Of a stretch of DNA of 64,000 bases, positions 17,386 through 25,935 are shown piece by piece. Numbering within the stretch: position 1 is the first letter of the stretch; each line of letters opens with the position of its first letter. The position numbers were made by a program, and so were the translations under genes. The stretch is from positions 682,001-746,000 of the forward strand of contig CBDCBO010000014.1 in the NCBI GenBank assembly GCA_965214335.1, written 5' to 3'. Below the pieces are notes generated by a model. That model made no database searches. It was given only the letters and a program-made list of their open reading frames with translations, and was not told the origin of the DNA. This DNA is from Velthaea sp965214335 (GTDB lineage Bacteria > Vulcanimicrobiota > Vulcanimicrobiia > Vulcanimicrobiales > Vulcanimicrobiaceae).

Positions 17386-18333
17386 TTACGCGAGGCGCTC
17401 TCTGCCGTGGGCGGTGCTAAAATCGAGCACTGGTCCAACGGGAACGATCCGAGTCGGATTGATGTCGTCGTGCGTTGCGTAATAGTGACGCTTGATGTGA
17501 TCGAGATCGACCGTGTCGCCCACGCCATCGAACCCGTAGAGATCGCGCAGATACCCCCACAGGTTCGGGTAGTCGACGATGCGGCGGAGATTGCACTTGA
17601 AATGCCCGTAGTATACCGCGTCGAAGCGAACCAGCGTCACGAATAGTCGCCAATCCGTTTCGACCGGTGCGGCGCCGAATAAATACCGTCGCGTTGACAG
17701 CCGCTGCTCGATCGTATCGAGTGTCTCGAACACGCGGTAAGCGGATTCGGCGTAAGCGTCTTGGGCCGTCGCGAATCCGGCGCGGTACACTCCGTTGTTC
17801 AGCGTTTGATAGAGTACTTCGTTGAGCTCGTCGATCTCGGTCCGGTGCGCCGCTGGATACAGATCGGGTGCCGGATCGCCAAACGCATTGAATTCCGTCT
17901 CGAACATGCGCATGATGTCGTCATCGGAATTCGAGACGATCCGGCCGGTTTGCCGATCCCAGAGAACCGGTACGGTGACGCGCCCCGCATAGTCCGGCTT
18001 GGTGGCCGTATAGGCCTCGCTCAAGTAGCCGAATCCGTTGATCGGATCGGGCCCCGCGCCGGGTACGTCACGAAACGCCCAACCGAGCTCGTCGCGAATC
18101 GGATCGACGACCGACATCCCGATCGTGTCTTCCAGCCGTTTGATCCGGCGCACGACGATCGTTCGATGCGCCCAGGGACACGCCAGCGAAACGTACAGGT
18201 GATAGCGCCCGCGGGCGGCGGGATAGCCTGACCGGCCATCGGCGGTCACCCAGTCCCGGAACGCGTCGTCTTGGCGGACGAAGGCGCCGGTCTGCGACTG
18301 CTCGTCGGGAAACTGGGCTTTGACGATGGTCAT
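17386..18333 (-). CDS. Glutathionyl-hydroquinone reductase (YqjG/ECM4 type)
   Basis: Glutathione-transferase-fold enzyme that removes glutathione from glutathionyl-hydroquinones. It has 315 residues. The N-terminal half has LYVSLACPWAHRTIVVR with the catalytic CPWAHR cysteine motif. The middle has VPVLWDRQTGRIVSNSDDDI, and the helical C-terminal domain has DWRLFVTLVRFDAVYYGHF. Lengths and motifs match the Xi class closely. It stands alone on the minus strand; its start region is divergent from the membrane-protein gene at 18482. Confidence 0.9.
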   Translation of the reverse strand: MTIVKAQFPDEQSQTGAFVRQDDAFRDWVTADGRSGYPAARGRYHLYVSLACPWAHRTIVVRRIKRLEDTIGMSVVDPIRDELGWAFRDVPGAGPDPINGFGYLSEAYTATKPDYAGRVTVPVLWDRQTGRIVSNSDDDIMRMFETEFNAFGDPAPDLYPAAHRTEIDELNEVLYQTLNNGVYRAGFATAQDAYAESAYRVFETLDTIEQRLSTRRYLFGAAPVETDWRLFVTLVRFDAVYYGHFKCNLRRIVDYPNLWGYLRDLYGFDGVGDTVDLDHIKRHYYATHDDINPTRIVPVGPVLDFSTAHGRERLA

Positions 18334-18481
18334 GCCGCTATCGTACCCCGCCGAGCCCGGCGTGTCATGGTGTCTTGCGCCGTCGCGTTCGCATCCGGCG
18401 TTGCATCGGCTCGGCGTCTGCGAGCGATTCCCCGGCCCGGCGGCAGTTCACCCTGCAACGAACCGCGAATGGAGCACGCAC

Positions 18482-19057
18482 ATGCGGGGTGCGTTTCGCC
18501 GGTTCGCTTTCGCTATTCCGTGTGGCAGCTGCGTTGCCATTGCGACGCACTTCGTCCGCTTTGGTGACGACCACGCCTTCGGCGGTGGTGCGAGCGAGAC
18601 GCTCGTGGCGGCAACCGTCGGCGGCGTAGTCGCCATCGCGATGCTGATCGTCCGCGCGTTTCTCACCGGCAGCACCACGACCACGACGGGAACTATCGCG
18701 GCCGCGCGCGCGCGGCAGATCATTCCCGGTGCACCCATTGTCTTTTTCGTCGCGGCGAGCTTGTATTATGGCATCGAAGCGATCGAGGGCAACGGAATCG
18801 AAATTGGCTTGCCGACGCTCGTGCTTGCGGCGCTCGCGATTCTCCTAGCCTATGCGCTACGCCGGAGTACCGCGCTGTTCGCGCTGTTCGTGGCGGATTT
18901 GTTGCGCGACTGGCTCGAACGGCTCGAACGCCGCGAGCGCGCGACTCGGCTCTTTCCTTCCGATGTTTGCCCACTGCGTCGTGGGGTCGCGCGTACCGCG
19001 CGACGTTTCGGACGCGCCCCTCCGAACGGACAGCGTTTCTCGGTTTTCGCTGTTTAA
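18482..19057 (+). CDS. Hypothetical membrane protein upstream of TonB receptor
   Basis: A protein of 191 residues from ATG 18482; the frame also opens at 18320, but that part reads like non-coding. Membrane segments appear at about 11-30, 42-60 (LVAATVGGVVAIAMLIVRAF), 85-100 and 110-128 (LPTLVLAALAILLAYAL). After these comes an arginine-rich cytoplasmic tail. I recognise no family. It ends 22 bases before the TonB-dependent receptor and is probably in the same transcript. Confidence 0.5.
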   Translation: MRGAFRRFAFAIPCGSCVAIATHFVRFGDDHAFGGGASETLVAATVGGVVAIAMLIVRAFLTGSTTTTTGTIAAARARQIIPGAPIVFFVAASLYYGIEAIEGNGIEIGLPTLVLAALAILLAYALRRSTALFALFVADLLRDWLERLERRERATRLFPSDVCPLRRGVARTARRFGRAPPNGQRFSVFAV

Positions 19058-19079
19058 CTATCGTTCTTTGTGAGGGATT

Positions 19080-21368
19080 ATGTTTCGCTTCGTCATGCCG
19101 GCGGCATGCGCGATCGTTGTCGCGTGTGCGGCACCGGCGCTTGCCGATTCGGTCGGCACCATATCTGGAACCGTGGCCCGCGCTGGGCACGGCGTCGCTC
19201 AAACCGTCGTGCACCTTTACGGCGATCGATTCGCCCAAGCCGTGACCACCGATCGCAACGGCCACTTTCTTTTCGCGCGCGTCCCGTTCGGCCACTATTC
19301 GCTGCACACCAACGTCGGCGGGTCGCCGGCCGTGGCCGACGTCGACGTCGCTACGGGTGCCGTCACAACCGTCGCCTTGACTGCCGACGCGGCGCTCAGA
19401 ACGATCGGTCAAGTGAGCGGGGGTACCCGTGGGGTTCGCGGCACGCCTGTCTCGGAGAACGCGATCTTGCCGGGCAGTATCGCGACTTTGCCGCGCGGCG
19501 ATTCGCTCAATGCGCTCGTGCAGAGCGTTCCCGGCGTCGTGCGCTTTTCATATGACGAACCGGTCGCGCACGGCTACCACGGACTAACTTATGAACTCGA
19601 CGGTGCTCCGTTGCCGCAAAGCACGAGCTCGAATTTTTCGGAGCTTGTCGATCCGCGCAACGTTCAAGCCGTCGAAGTCTTTACCGGCGCGTTTCCGGCC
19701 GAATACGGTGGACAACGCATGGGCGCCGTCGTCAACATCATCTCGCGACCGCCGGTGCTCAGCGGGCCGCCCGTCGGCAGTTTCACGCTGGGGGCGGGCA
19801 GCTACGGTACTGCCGAAGGACGCTTGAACGAAAGCTTTCATGTCGGTTCGGCCGGGATCTCGTTCTCGGCTAATGAGGTGCGCTCGAATCGCGGTCTCGA
19901 TGCGCCGACTCCGGACAGCGAGTTGACCCACGACCAATCGAGTTTAAGCGACCAGTTCTTGCGCGTGGTGGCGCCCGCCGGTCGCGGCAATCAGGTCGCG
20001 TTCGATCTGTCAAACCAGTTCGCCGCATATCAAATCCCGATCAATACGAATCCGTACGACCCGAACAATGCGTTCGTCTCAGCGCCGGGAACCGACGACG
20101 TGCAACGCGAGTACGACCGCTTCGTGAGTGCGTCGTTTACCCATATCTCCGACGATGGGCTAGGATCGGTGCAGGTGGTGCCCTGGCTACGCTCGTCACG
20201 CGTAGCGTACGACGGCGATATCGCGCGCGACGTGCTGGCAACACTACCTGACGGCAATGGCGGCGTGTTGTTGCAGAACGGCCTACAGCAAGATCAACGC
20301 GTCAACAACCTTGGCCTGCGCACATCGGTAAGTCGATCCAGCGACATTCATGCCTTCAAGGCCGGTATCGACGTATCGCGCGAGAACTATAGCGATGCGG
20401 GCTTCATCGAATTAGCGAATAACGCCGGCCGTCAGACATCCGACGTTGCGCAAGCGGGGACGCTCTTCGGTGCGTATCTGCAGGACCGTTGGGCGTTGGG
20501 TCAGCACGTTGCAGTGAACTACGGTTTGCGCTTCGATCATTCGACCGGCTTTGTCGCCGGTGGACAGCTCAGTCCGCGCGCTGAAGTCAATTACTCGTTC
20601 GATCGTGCAACGGTTTTTCACGCGTACTTCGGGCGCCTGTACGCCGCTCCGTCGCTCGAAGATACGCGGCGCGATGCCATCGTGACCCAAACGACGGCCG
20701 ATGCGAACCCGCCCTACGATCTCAAGCCCGAACACGATAGTTATGTCGAGTTCGGCATCGCGCATACGTACCACCCCGGCTTATCAGTCTATGCAAACGC
20801 CTGGCAACGTAACGTTACCAACGTGCTCGACACGACACAACTCCTGAACACGCCACTCTTCGCCGTTTTCAACAACTCGATCGGCCATGCACATGGACTT
20901 GAGTTTCGCCTCCAAAGTGATGCCGTTCGCGACAGTTTCTATCTTTCAACGACGCTTTCCGAGTCGCTTGCGGGCGGCATATCGGGCAGCACTTTTTTGT
21001 TTGCGCCCGACGCCGTGTCCGATCTGACCCTCAATCCTGAAGATCACGACCAAGCTGTCGCCATCAACGCCGCGTACACGCATCGGTTTTCAAGCGATCA
21101 CAGCTTGTACGTTACGCTTGAACCAGAATATGGCACCGGGTATCCCGTCACATTTCAGGACGGATCGTCTGGGAACTTACCGGAGCATCTCATCGTCAAC
21201 GCGTCATTCGGTCGCCTTTCCGATGCCCGAACGCACCGGCTGGGGCTTGGAGTCGTGGCGGAAAATTTGTTTAACCATCAGTACCTCATCAAGGTCAATA
21301 ACGGATTCAACACGACTCAATGGGCGGCCGGACGGCGTATCGTCGTGCGGCTGACGACGGCTTTATAA
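19080..21368 (+). CDS. TonB-dependent receptor with N-terminal carboxypeptidase-regulatory-like domain
   Basis: Outer-membrane gated channel for a scarce ligand. It has 762 residues. A signal peptide (cleavage near ALADS, residue 22) is followed by a CarboxypepD-reg-like beta sandwich (GTISGTVARAGHG, FLFARVPFGHYSLHT). The plug domain has LNALVQSVPGVV, ELDGAPLPQSTSS and VEVFTGAFPAEYGGQ. A 22-strand type barrel with alternating aromatic strands ends in a hydrophobic residue. The substrate is not evident from the sequence. A His-rich mini-protein and an RHH-like gene follow. Confidence 0.9.
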   Translation: MFRFVMPAACAIVVACAAPALADSVGTISGTVARAGHGVAQTVVHLYGDRFAQAVTTDRNGHFLFARVPFGHYSLHTNVGGSPAVADVDVATGAVTTVALTADAALRTIGQVSGGTRGVRGTPVSENAILPGSIATLPRGDSLNALVQSVPGVVRFSYDEPVAHGYHGLTYELDGAPLPQSTSSNFSELVDPRNVQAVEVFTGAFPAEYGGQRMGAVVNIISRPPVLSGPPVGSFTLGAGSYGTAEGRLNESFHVGSAGISFSANEVRSNRGLDAPTPDSELTHDQSSLSDQFLRVVAPAGRGNQVAFDLSNQFAAYQIPINTNPYDPNNAFVSAPGTDDVQREYDRFVSASFTHISDDGLGSVQVVPWLRSSRVAYDGDIARDVLATLPDGNGGVLLQNGLQQDQRVNNLGLRTSVSRSSDIHAFKAGIDVSRENYSDAGFIELANNAGRQTSDVAQAGTLFGAYLQDRWALGQHVAVNYGLRFDHSTGFVAGGQLSPRAEVNYSFDRATVFHAYFGRLYAAPSLEDTRRDAIVTQTTADANPPYDLKPEHDSYVEFGIAHTYHPGLSVYANAWQRNVTNVLDTTQLLNTPLFAVFNNSIGHAHGLEFRLQSDAVRDSFYLSTTLSESLAGGISGSTFLFAPDAVSDLTLNPEDHDQAVAINAAYTHRFSSDHSLYVTLEPEYGTGYPVTFQDGSSGNLPEHLIVNASFGRLSDARTHRLGLGVVAENLFNHQYLIKVNNGFNTTQWAAGRRIVVRLTTAL

Positions 21369-21436
21369 AGGCTCTCCCCTGAGGAGTGAGGTCGACGCGC
21401 TCTCGTCGCGGCCGCGGCGTTCGGGACCGGCGCGGC

Positions 21437-21460
21437 GGTCCGGCGAAGAGGCGCCGGACC
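21437..21460. other. Perfect 9-bp hairpin after the first TonB receptor
   Basis: GGTCCGGCG and CGCCGGACC form a perfect stem around AAGAGG, extendable by one C-G pair. It lies 69 bases after the receptor stop and about 80 before the His-rich gene. No T-run follows, so it may be a weak or Rho-assisted terminator or an mRNA-stabilising structure. Confidence 0.45.
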
Positions 21461-21541
21461 GTACCGGTGAGCGCGACTTCATGAGCATGAACAACCAGAT
21501 GGCTTAACTACCATGGACTGCCGACGTCGCGTATAGCTGGG

Positions 21542-21793
21542 ATGGATTCATCCCAGCGCGGACGCCTCGAAAAGGAGATGATGAGCATCGACCGCGATGA
21601 GGACCGAACCCAAGCTGCGAATCAGGCCCATCTGCACACGCACGAACATCTTGATGGTATCCGGCACACGCATACGCACGGCCATCGCGATCACGATCAC
21701 GATCACGACCACCACGATGACGACGGGGATACGCATAGCCATGGCGATGATGATGCCGCCGAGCACGTGCACGACGCCGGGACCCAGCGGTAG
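21542..21793 (+). CDS. Histidine/aspartate-rich small metal-binding-like protein
   Basis: A protein of 83 residues. After a polar start, residues about 30-77 alternate His with Asp, Thr and Gly: LHTHEHLDGIRHTHTHGH, then runs of HDHDHDHH and DDDGDTHSHGDD. About 16 histidines suggest binding or buffering of Zn, Ni, Co or Cu. No signal peptide is visible. An internal ATG at 21578/21581 directly after AAAAGGAG could be used instead. The stop overlaps the next start as TAGTG. A shorter paralogue lies at 25055-25240. Confidence 0.65.
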   Translation: MDSSQRGRLEKEMMSIDRDEDRTQAANQAHLHTHEHLDGIRHTHTHGHRDHDHDHDHHDDDGDTHSHGDDDAAEHVHDAGTQR

Positions 21794-22143
21794 TGGCGCG
21801 CGCGCGCGGCTCAGGGTCGATGGGCCCAACGCGTTCGATGCGGTTGCCGCGAGCACTCGACGAATGGTTCACCGAACGCCTAGAACGGCATCCCGAACGC
21901 TCGCCCAGTGAACTCCTTGTGCAGTTGCTTCATGGCGGCCTGCGCCTACGTGAAGGGTACATGGCGATTCATCGGCGCGTCCTCGAACAGCACATTTGCG
22001 CCGGCGAAACCGACGGCTATGCGGCGTACGTACGGTGCCTCATTGATACGTTCGGTCAAGAGTACGTAACGCACCTCGAGCATTGGCTGACCAGCGAGCA
22101 TGTGGGCGGCCCTGCGGCCGGCTTAACGAACCGGACGGAATAA
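21793..22143 (+). CDS. Probable ribbon-helix-helix regulator
   Basis: A protein of 116 residues from GTG 21793, which overlaps the His-rich gene stop and so is translationally coupled. Residues about 12-55 (TRSMRLPRALDEWFTERLE then SPSELLVQLLHGGLRLREGY) fit a MetJ/Arc-type strand-helix-helix DNA-binding fold. The C-terminal part is helical with one Cys and several His and could sense a ligand or metal. The position between two receptor genes suggests it controls them. The fold is inferred from pattern, not a proven match. Confidence 0.5.
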   Translation: MARARGSGSMGPTRSMRLPRALDEWFTERLERHPERSPSELLVQLLHGGLRLREGYMAIHRRVLEQHICAGETDGYAAYVRCLIDTFGQEYVTHLEHWLTSEHVGGPAAGLTNRTE

Positions 22144-22199
22144 AGCTCGTACGCGCAAGCCGGCGCTTCGCTCACTCGGACGATACGGGTTCCTCATAG

Positions 22200-22255
22200 T
22201 ACCGGATAAACGCAATCAATGTAGACGCTCTAATTGGACCTTTCCGGTATATAAT
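22200..22255 (+). promoter_or_regulatory. Candidate promoter and operator before the second TonB receptor
   Basis: The 365-bp gap 22144-22508 is AT-richer than its surroundings. A perfect -10 box TATAAT lies at 22250-22255, with no clear -35 at standard spacing. Inverted half-sites TACCGGA (22200-22206) and TCCGGTA (22243-22249) end directly at the -10, as an operator could. A second AT-rich patch lies at 22318-22347. Nothing else in the gap is recognisable. Confidence 0.35.
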
Positions 22256-22508
22256 CCCGATACGAACGCTTAGCGCGATCGTGCAGTTAAGCGTCGATTC
22301 CCAAACATTGGCCGCGACCACGTTGTTAGTAATTATTGTATTCAAATAGCCAGAGCGAAATCTAGGTGAGCGACCTTAGCGTTATCGCTTTTAACGGTTA
22401 GCCGGTCGGGCTGTGGCAACCGTCATTGATGTATTAGCGCGCGTGAAGATGTCGGCATCAACCACGGTGTCGTTGCTCAGCCATCGTTCGCAACATCGGG
22501 GGTTAGAC

Positions 22509-24950
22509 ATGGTATTTTCCGCTGTCGTCCTGGCCGCAGTGCTGGCTCCGCCGCCGGCGCTTATCGCTCCGCCGAGTGAGGACGCCAACGTCGTGGCGCA
22601 AGCGACTCCGGCGGCCGTGGCGCCATCGAACGCGCATCAACCGGCGCCGTGCGCGTCGAGTGCGCCGGCCGGAGTATCAAACGCGCCGGCGGCCGCAACA
22701 TCGGCGCCGGCCGCGTCCCGAACACCCTGCCCAGGGGCGCTGCGGCAGATCGGTCGCGTTACAGTCGGCCGGAAGGCGAATCTTGTCGGGAAAGTGTTGT
22801 CGGCGTCGACGGGAACGATCGGTCACGAGCAGATCGAAACGCGCCCACTGCTGCGGCCGGGCGAAGTGCTTGAAGCCATTCCCGGGCTCATTATCAGCCA
22901 GCACAGCGGTGGCGGTAAAGCAAATCAATATTACCTACGCGGCTTCCAACTCGATCACGGCACGAATCTAGAGGCTGATATCAACGGTATCCCGGTAAAC
23001 TTAGGCTCGCATGCACACGGTCAAGGCTACTCGGACATAAACTATCTCATGCCCGAACTCGTTGGATATGTCGAATTTAAGAAGGGCACCTACTTCGCCG
23101 ACCAGGGCGATTTCGCCGTTGCCGGTGGTTACAATCTCTTCTACCGAAACGTCATCGAGCCGACGTCGGAGTTTACCGTCGGAGATTTTGGTTATGACCG
23201 TTTCTTCACTGCCGATACGATAAAGCTGGGCGCGGGAAATCTGCTCTATGCAGCCGAGATCGCGCATGATAACGGCTCGTACGCTCGGGCGGACGAGTAT
23301 CACCGGTACAATGGAGTTTTACGTTACTCGAGGGCGCAAGGTCCCAATAGCCTGGCGGTAACCGGCATCGCCTATAACGGCGCGTTCAATTCGACCGACC
23401 AAATCCCGCAACGGGCCGTCGGCGAGAATTTGATCGGCCGGTTCGGCTATGAGGATCCGAGCGACGGCGGTAACACGTACCGCTATGCGTTGTCGGCCCA
23501 ATTCACGCATACAGACGTCAACGGAGCAACCAAGTTCAATGCCTATGGCGTGAACTCGATGCTGAACTTGTTCTCTAACTTCACGTACAACTTCTTCGAT
23601 GCCAACGACTACTATAACGTGACTCAGAATCCGATCACGTGCAACGCGGCCTACGTTTCTTGTGTGCCGAACACGGGAACCGCCCCGCGTACGAACGGCT
23701 ACCAGTCGTACTGTCCCGCCAACAACACGGCGCCGGCTGGTGCAGCCAGACACTCGGTTCCGCTCTCGCCATACTCGTTCACCTGCGGCGATCAGCGCGA
23801 GCAAGTCGATAAAAGATTGTACTATGGGTTTGATGCCAGTCGCAGCTTCGGGACCCCGGGCACCGAGACCACCATCGGCGCCGGTATACGCAACGACAAC
23901 GCGCCTGTTGTCGGGCTTTACTTGACCAACTCGCAACAGCAGTACGAAAATGGAACGCTAAGCAACGATCATGTGGTAAATACCTCGCAGTTCGCCTACG
24001 TGGAATCGCGAATGTCACTCGGGCCGAAGCTTAAGCTGACTCCCGGTCTGCGTTACGATCGCTATAACTATAGGGTGGCGGCGTACGACCCGGCGAATTC
24101 CGGCGCTGCAAACGAAGGGTTACTCAACCCAAAGTTCGCCGCAGCGTATGCGGCTTCGCCGCATGGCGAGTTCTATGCCGATTACGGTGCAAGCTTCCAC
24201 TCCAATGACGCACGCGGTGTGATCGGCAACAACGATCCGCAAACACACGCGAACTTCGACGCAACCGGCGCGCCGGTCCAGTTCAATTCACCGCTCACGC
24301 GGGCGGTCGGCTACGAGCTGGGCTATCGCTATTCATCGACCAGAATTACTTCGACCGTTTCAGTTTTTCGCTTACTCGTCGCGAATGAATTGATTTTCGA
24401 CGGCGACCATGGCACGACGTCCGTTGGCGGCCCGGACGTTCGTCAAGGCATCGAACTCTCGAATTTCTACACGCCGACCAAGAATCTGACCTTCGACGCC
24501 GACCTGGCAACGACAACAGCACGCTTCTTGACCGACCCGCTCAACGAGGGAACGGGCGTCCCCGAATCGCTGGCCGGTGTGATCTCCGCCGGCGCGACGC
24601 TCGACCAACCGCACTTCGCTGCAAGTCTACGCCTCCGTTATTTCGGTCCTCGGCTTCTCGATACCCAAGGTGACGCTTCGTCGGCCCCGTCCACAACGCT
24701 AAATTCGCAAGTAACGTTTAAATTCAAGCGACGCAGCAGCGTCTCGCTCGATGTGTTCAACATTCTGAACTCGCCGGCAGCCGACGTGACCTATTATTAT
24801 AGCTCATGGCTGAAGTCGGATGCAGCGAATCCGGCTCTGGCGAACGACCCGTCCGTCAATCCGGCACTTGGCGGCGGAGGCGTCAATGACTACCATTTTC
24901 ACCCGTCGCAGGCGCGCACCGTTCGGCTGACCTACTCGCTGAGCCTATGA
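22509..24950 (+). CDS. TonB-dependent receptor with HAHGQGY plug motif
   Basis: Outer-membrane receptor of 813 residues from ATG 22509, which has GGGGG upstream and begins a good signal peptide (MVFSAVVLAAVLAPPPALIA). GTG 22413 would add 32 residues. A proline/alanine linker is followed by the plug: RPGEVLEAIPGLIISQHSG, YYLRGFQLDHGTNLEAD, and the striking SHAHGQGYSDINYLMPELV. The barrel ends at LTYSLSL. The HAHGQGY plug resembles an uncharacterised receptor family I associate with many diderms. It probably works with the His-rich proteins at 21542 and 25055. Confidence 0.9.
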   Translation: MVFSAVVLAAVLAPPPALIAPPSEDANVVAQATPAAVAPSNAHQPAPCASSAPAGVSNAPAAATSAPAASRTPCPGALRQIGRVTVGRKANLVGKVLSASTGTIGHEQIETRPLLRPGEVLEAIPGLIISQHSGGGKANQYYLRGFQLDHGTNLEADINGIPVNLGSHAHGQGYSDINYLMPELVGYVEFKKGTYFADQGDFAVAGGYNLFYRNVIEPTSEFTVGDFGYDRFFTADTIKLGAGNLLYAAEIAHDNGSYARADEYHRYNGVLRYSRAQGPNSLAVTGIAYNGAFNSTDQIPQRAVGENLIGRFGYEDPSDGGNTYRYALSAQFTHTDVNGATKFNAYGVNSMLNLFSNFTYNFFDANDYYNVTQNPITCNAAYVSCVPNTGTAPRTNGYQSYCPANNTAPAGAARHSVPLSPYSFTCGDQREQVDKRLYYGFDASRSFGTPGTETTIGAGIRNDNAPVVGLYLTNSQQQYENGTLSNDHVVNTSQFAYVESRMSLGPKLKLTPGLRYDRYNYRVAAYDPANSGAANEGLLNPKFAAAYAASPHGEFYADYGASFHSNDARGVIGNNDPQTHANFDATGAPVQFNSPLTRAVGYELGYRYSSTRITSTVSVFRLLVANELIFDGDHGTTSVGGPDVRQGIELSNFYTPTKNLTFDADLATTTARFLTDPLNEGTGVPESLAGVISAGATLDQPHFAASLRLRYFGPRLLDTQGDASSAPSTTLNSQVTFKFKRRSSVSLDVFNILNSPAADVTYYYSSWLKSDAANPALANDPSVNPALGGGGVNDYHFHPSQARTVRLTYSLSL

Positions 24951-25054
24951 GATGGGCCGTTTGCAAATGGAGAGTCGGACGGTCTGCAACGGCACGGCAG
25001 CTGGGCATAAGAGTGCGACCGGTACATGTCGCGTCGTAACGCGAGAAGAGTTGC

Positions 25055-25240
25055 ATGATGCTTAAAAAGCTGATGGCATGGTTCGGCCCGACGAAGATTG
25101 AACGAGAGGAGGCGCAACGCCTCGCGCAACGTGCGCGGAATCTTGAGCACGGTCACACCCACGAACATGCCGACGGGATCGTCCATACGCACGATCACGC
25201 GCATGGCGATCACGAACACGATCACGACCATGGCGAATGA
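25055..25240 (+). CDS. Histidine-rich mini-protein, paralogue of 21542 gene
   Basis: A protein of 61 residues. The first 30 form an amphipathic or coiled helix (MLKKLMAWFGPTKIEREEAQ); the rest is HGHTHEHADGIVHTHDHAHG followed by DHEHDHDHGE, about 13 histidines. The block HTHEHxDGIxHTH is shared with the protein at 21542, so the two are related. It begins 104 bases after the second TonB receptor. Probably a metal buffer or chaperone; the metal cannot be told from the sequence. Confidence 0.65.
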   Translation: MMLKKLMAWFGPTKIEREEAQRLAQRARNLEHGHTHEHADGIVHTHDHAHGDHEHDHDHGE

Positions 25241-25258
25241 CGCGAACCACGGGACGCG

Positions 25259-25801
25259 TTAGCGAGATTCAGGCGATGCGATGCCCGGAGACGGTAGGCC
25301 GACGGGCGTCCGCGTCCAGTCGCTCGCGATCGCATGCTGCGCCTGGGAAAGTGTGAGGCGGACGCCGCGGAAGCCGCCGGCGCAAACGCTTGCGCGCAAC
25401 GCGTTTTCGACGGCATCCTTCCGGCGCGCGTCATTCTTCGGCTCGGGCCAGACGTTGCGCAGGTCCCAGGTGGAGCGGCCATCGCGGCCGCGGATGACGC
25501 CGAACGGCCGACCACCTAATTCGATCGGCACGAGGTGGTCGATCGTATAGGCTTTCCAGCGTGCATGCGGGATGCCGTAGGCGCGGAAAAGGGCCGTCCG
25601 GTAGTGTCGCCAAGCCGTATCGTACGGATGGCGCGCAGCCCGCGCGTAGCCGCGGACGCAGACCTGCGCGGCAACCACGGAAACGGTGTCGTTCGCGCCG
25701 ACCGCGCCCGGCGTCAGCCGAGCGTTCGGGAGCGAAAGCCCGAGTGCCGGCGACGCGGCGAGCAGCACGGTTGCGAAGCAGACGCCGACCGGCGAAATCA
25801 T
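25259..25801 (-). CDS. Secreted HNH-like protein
   Basis: A protein of 180 residues from ATG 25801, chosen because it starts a clear signal peptide (MISPVGVCFATVLLAASPAL). The mature part contains YTIDHLVPIELGGRPFG, then TWDLRNVWPEPKNDARRKDA and VENALRASVCAGG. The DHLxPxELGG ... NxWPE ... KD..EN layout is that of small HNH-fold proteins. The HNH His and Asn are present, so a secreted or periplasmic nuclease is possible, though many such proteins are unstudied. It is convergent with the His-rich gene and divergent from hisS. Confidence 0.7.
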   Translation of the reverse strand: MISPVGVCFATVLLAASPALGLSLPNARLTPGAVGANDTVSVVAAQVCVRGYARAARHPYDTAWRHYRTALFRAYGIPHARWKAYTIDHLVPIELGGRPFGVIRGRDGRSTWDLRNVWPEPKNDARRKDAVENALRASVCAGGFRGVRLTLSQAQHAIASDWTRTPVGLPSPGIASPESR

Positions 25802-25935
25802 TGACACCGGCGACCGTGGCTTGCCCTCGGCGCGTGCATGCTTCGACCTTTCATTTGACCCCCACCGTCGAACAAACGCCATCGAGCTCTCCCCGGCGAG
25901 GGCGTCCTTGGCGGTGCGTGGTACCTGCCCCACCG

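Noticed and set aside
21597..21911. Threonine/isoleucine-rich frame across the first His-rich gene
   Set aside because: It is the +1 shadow of the CAC/GAC codon repeats and runs into the next gene out of frame.
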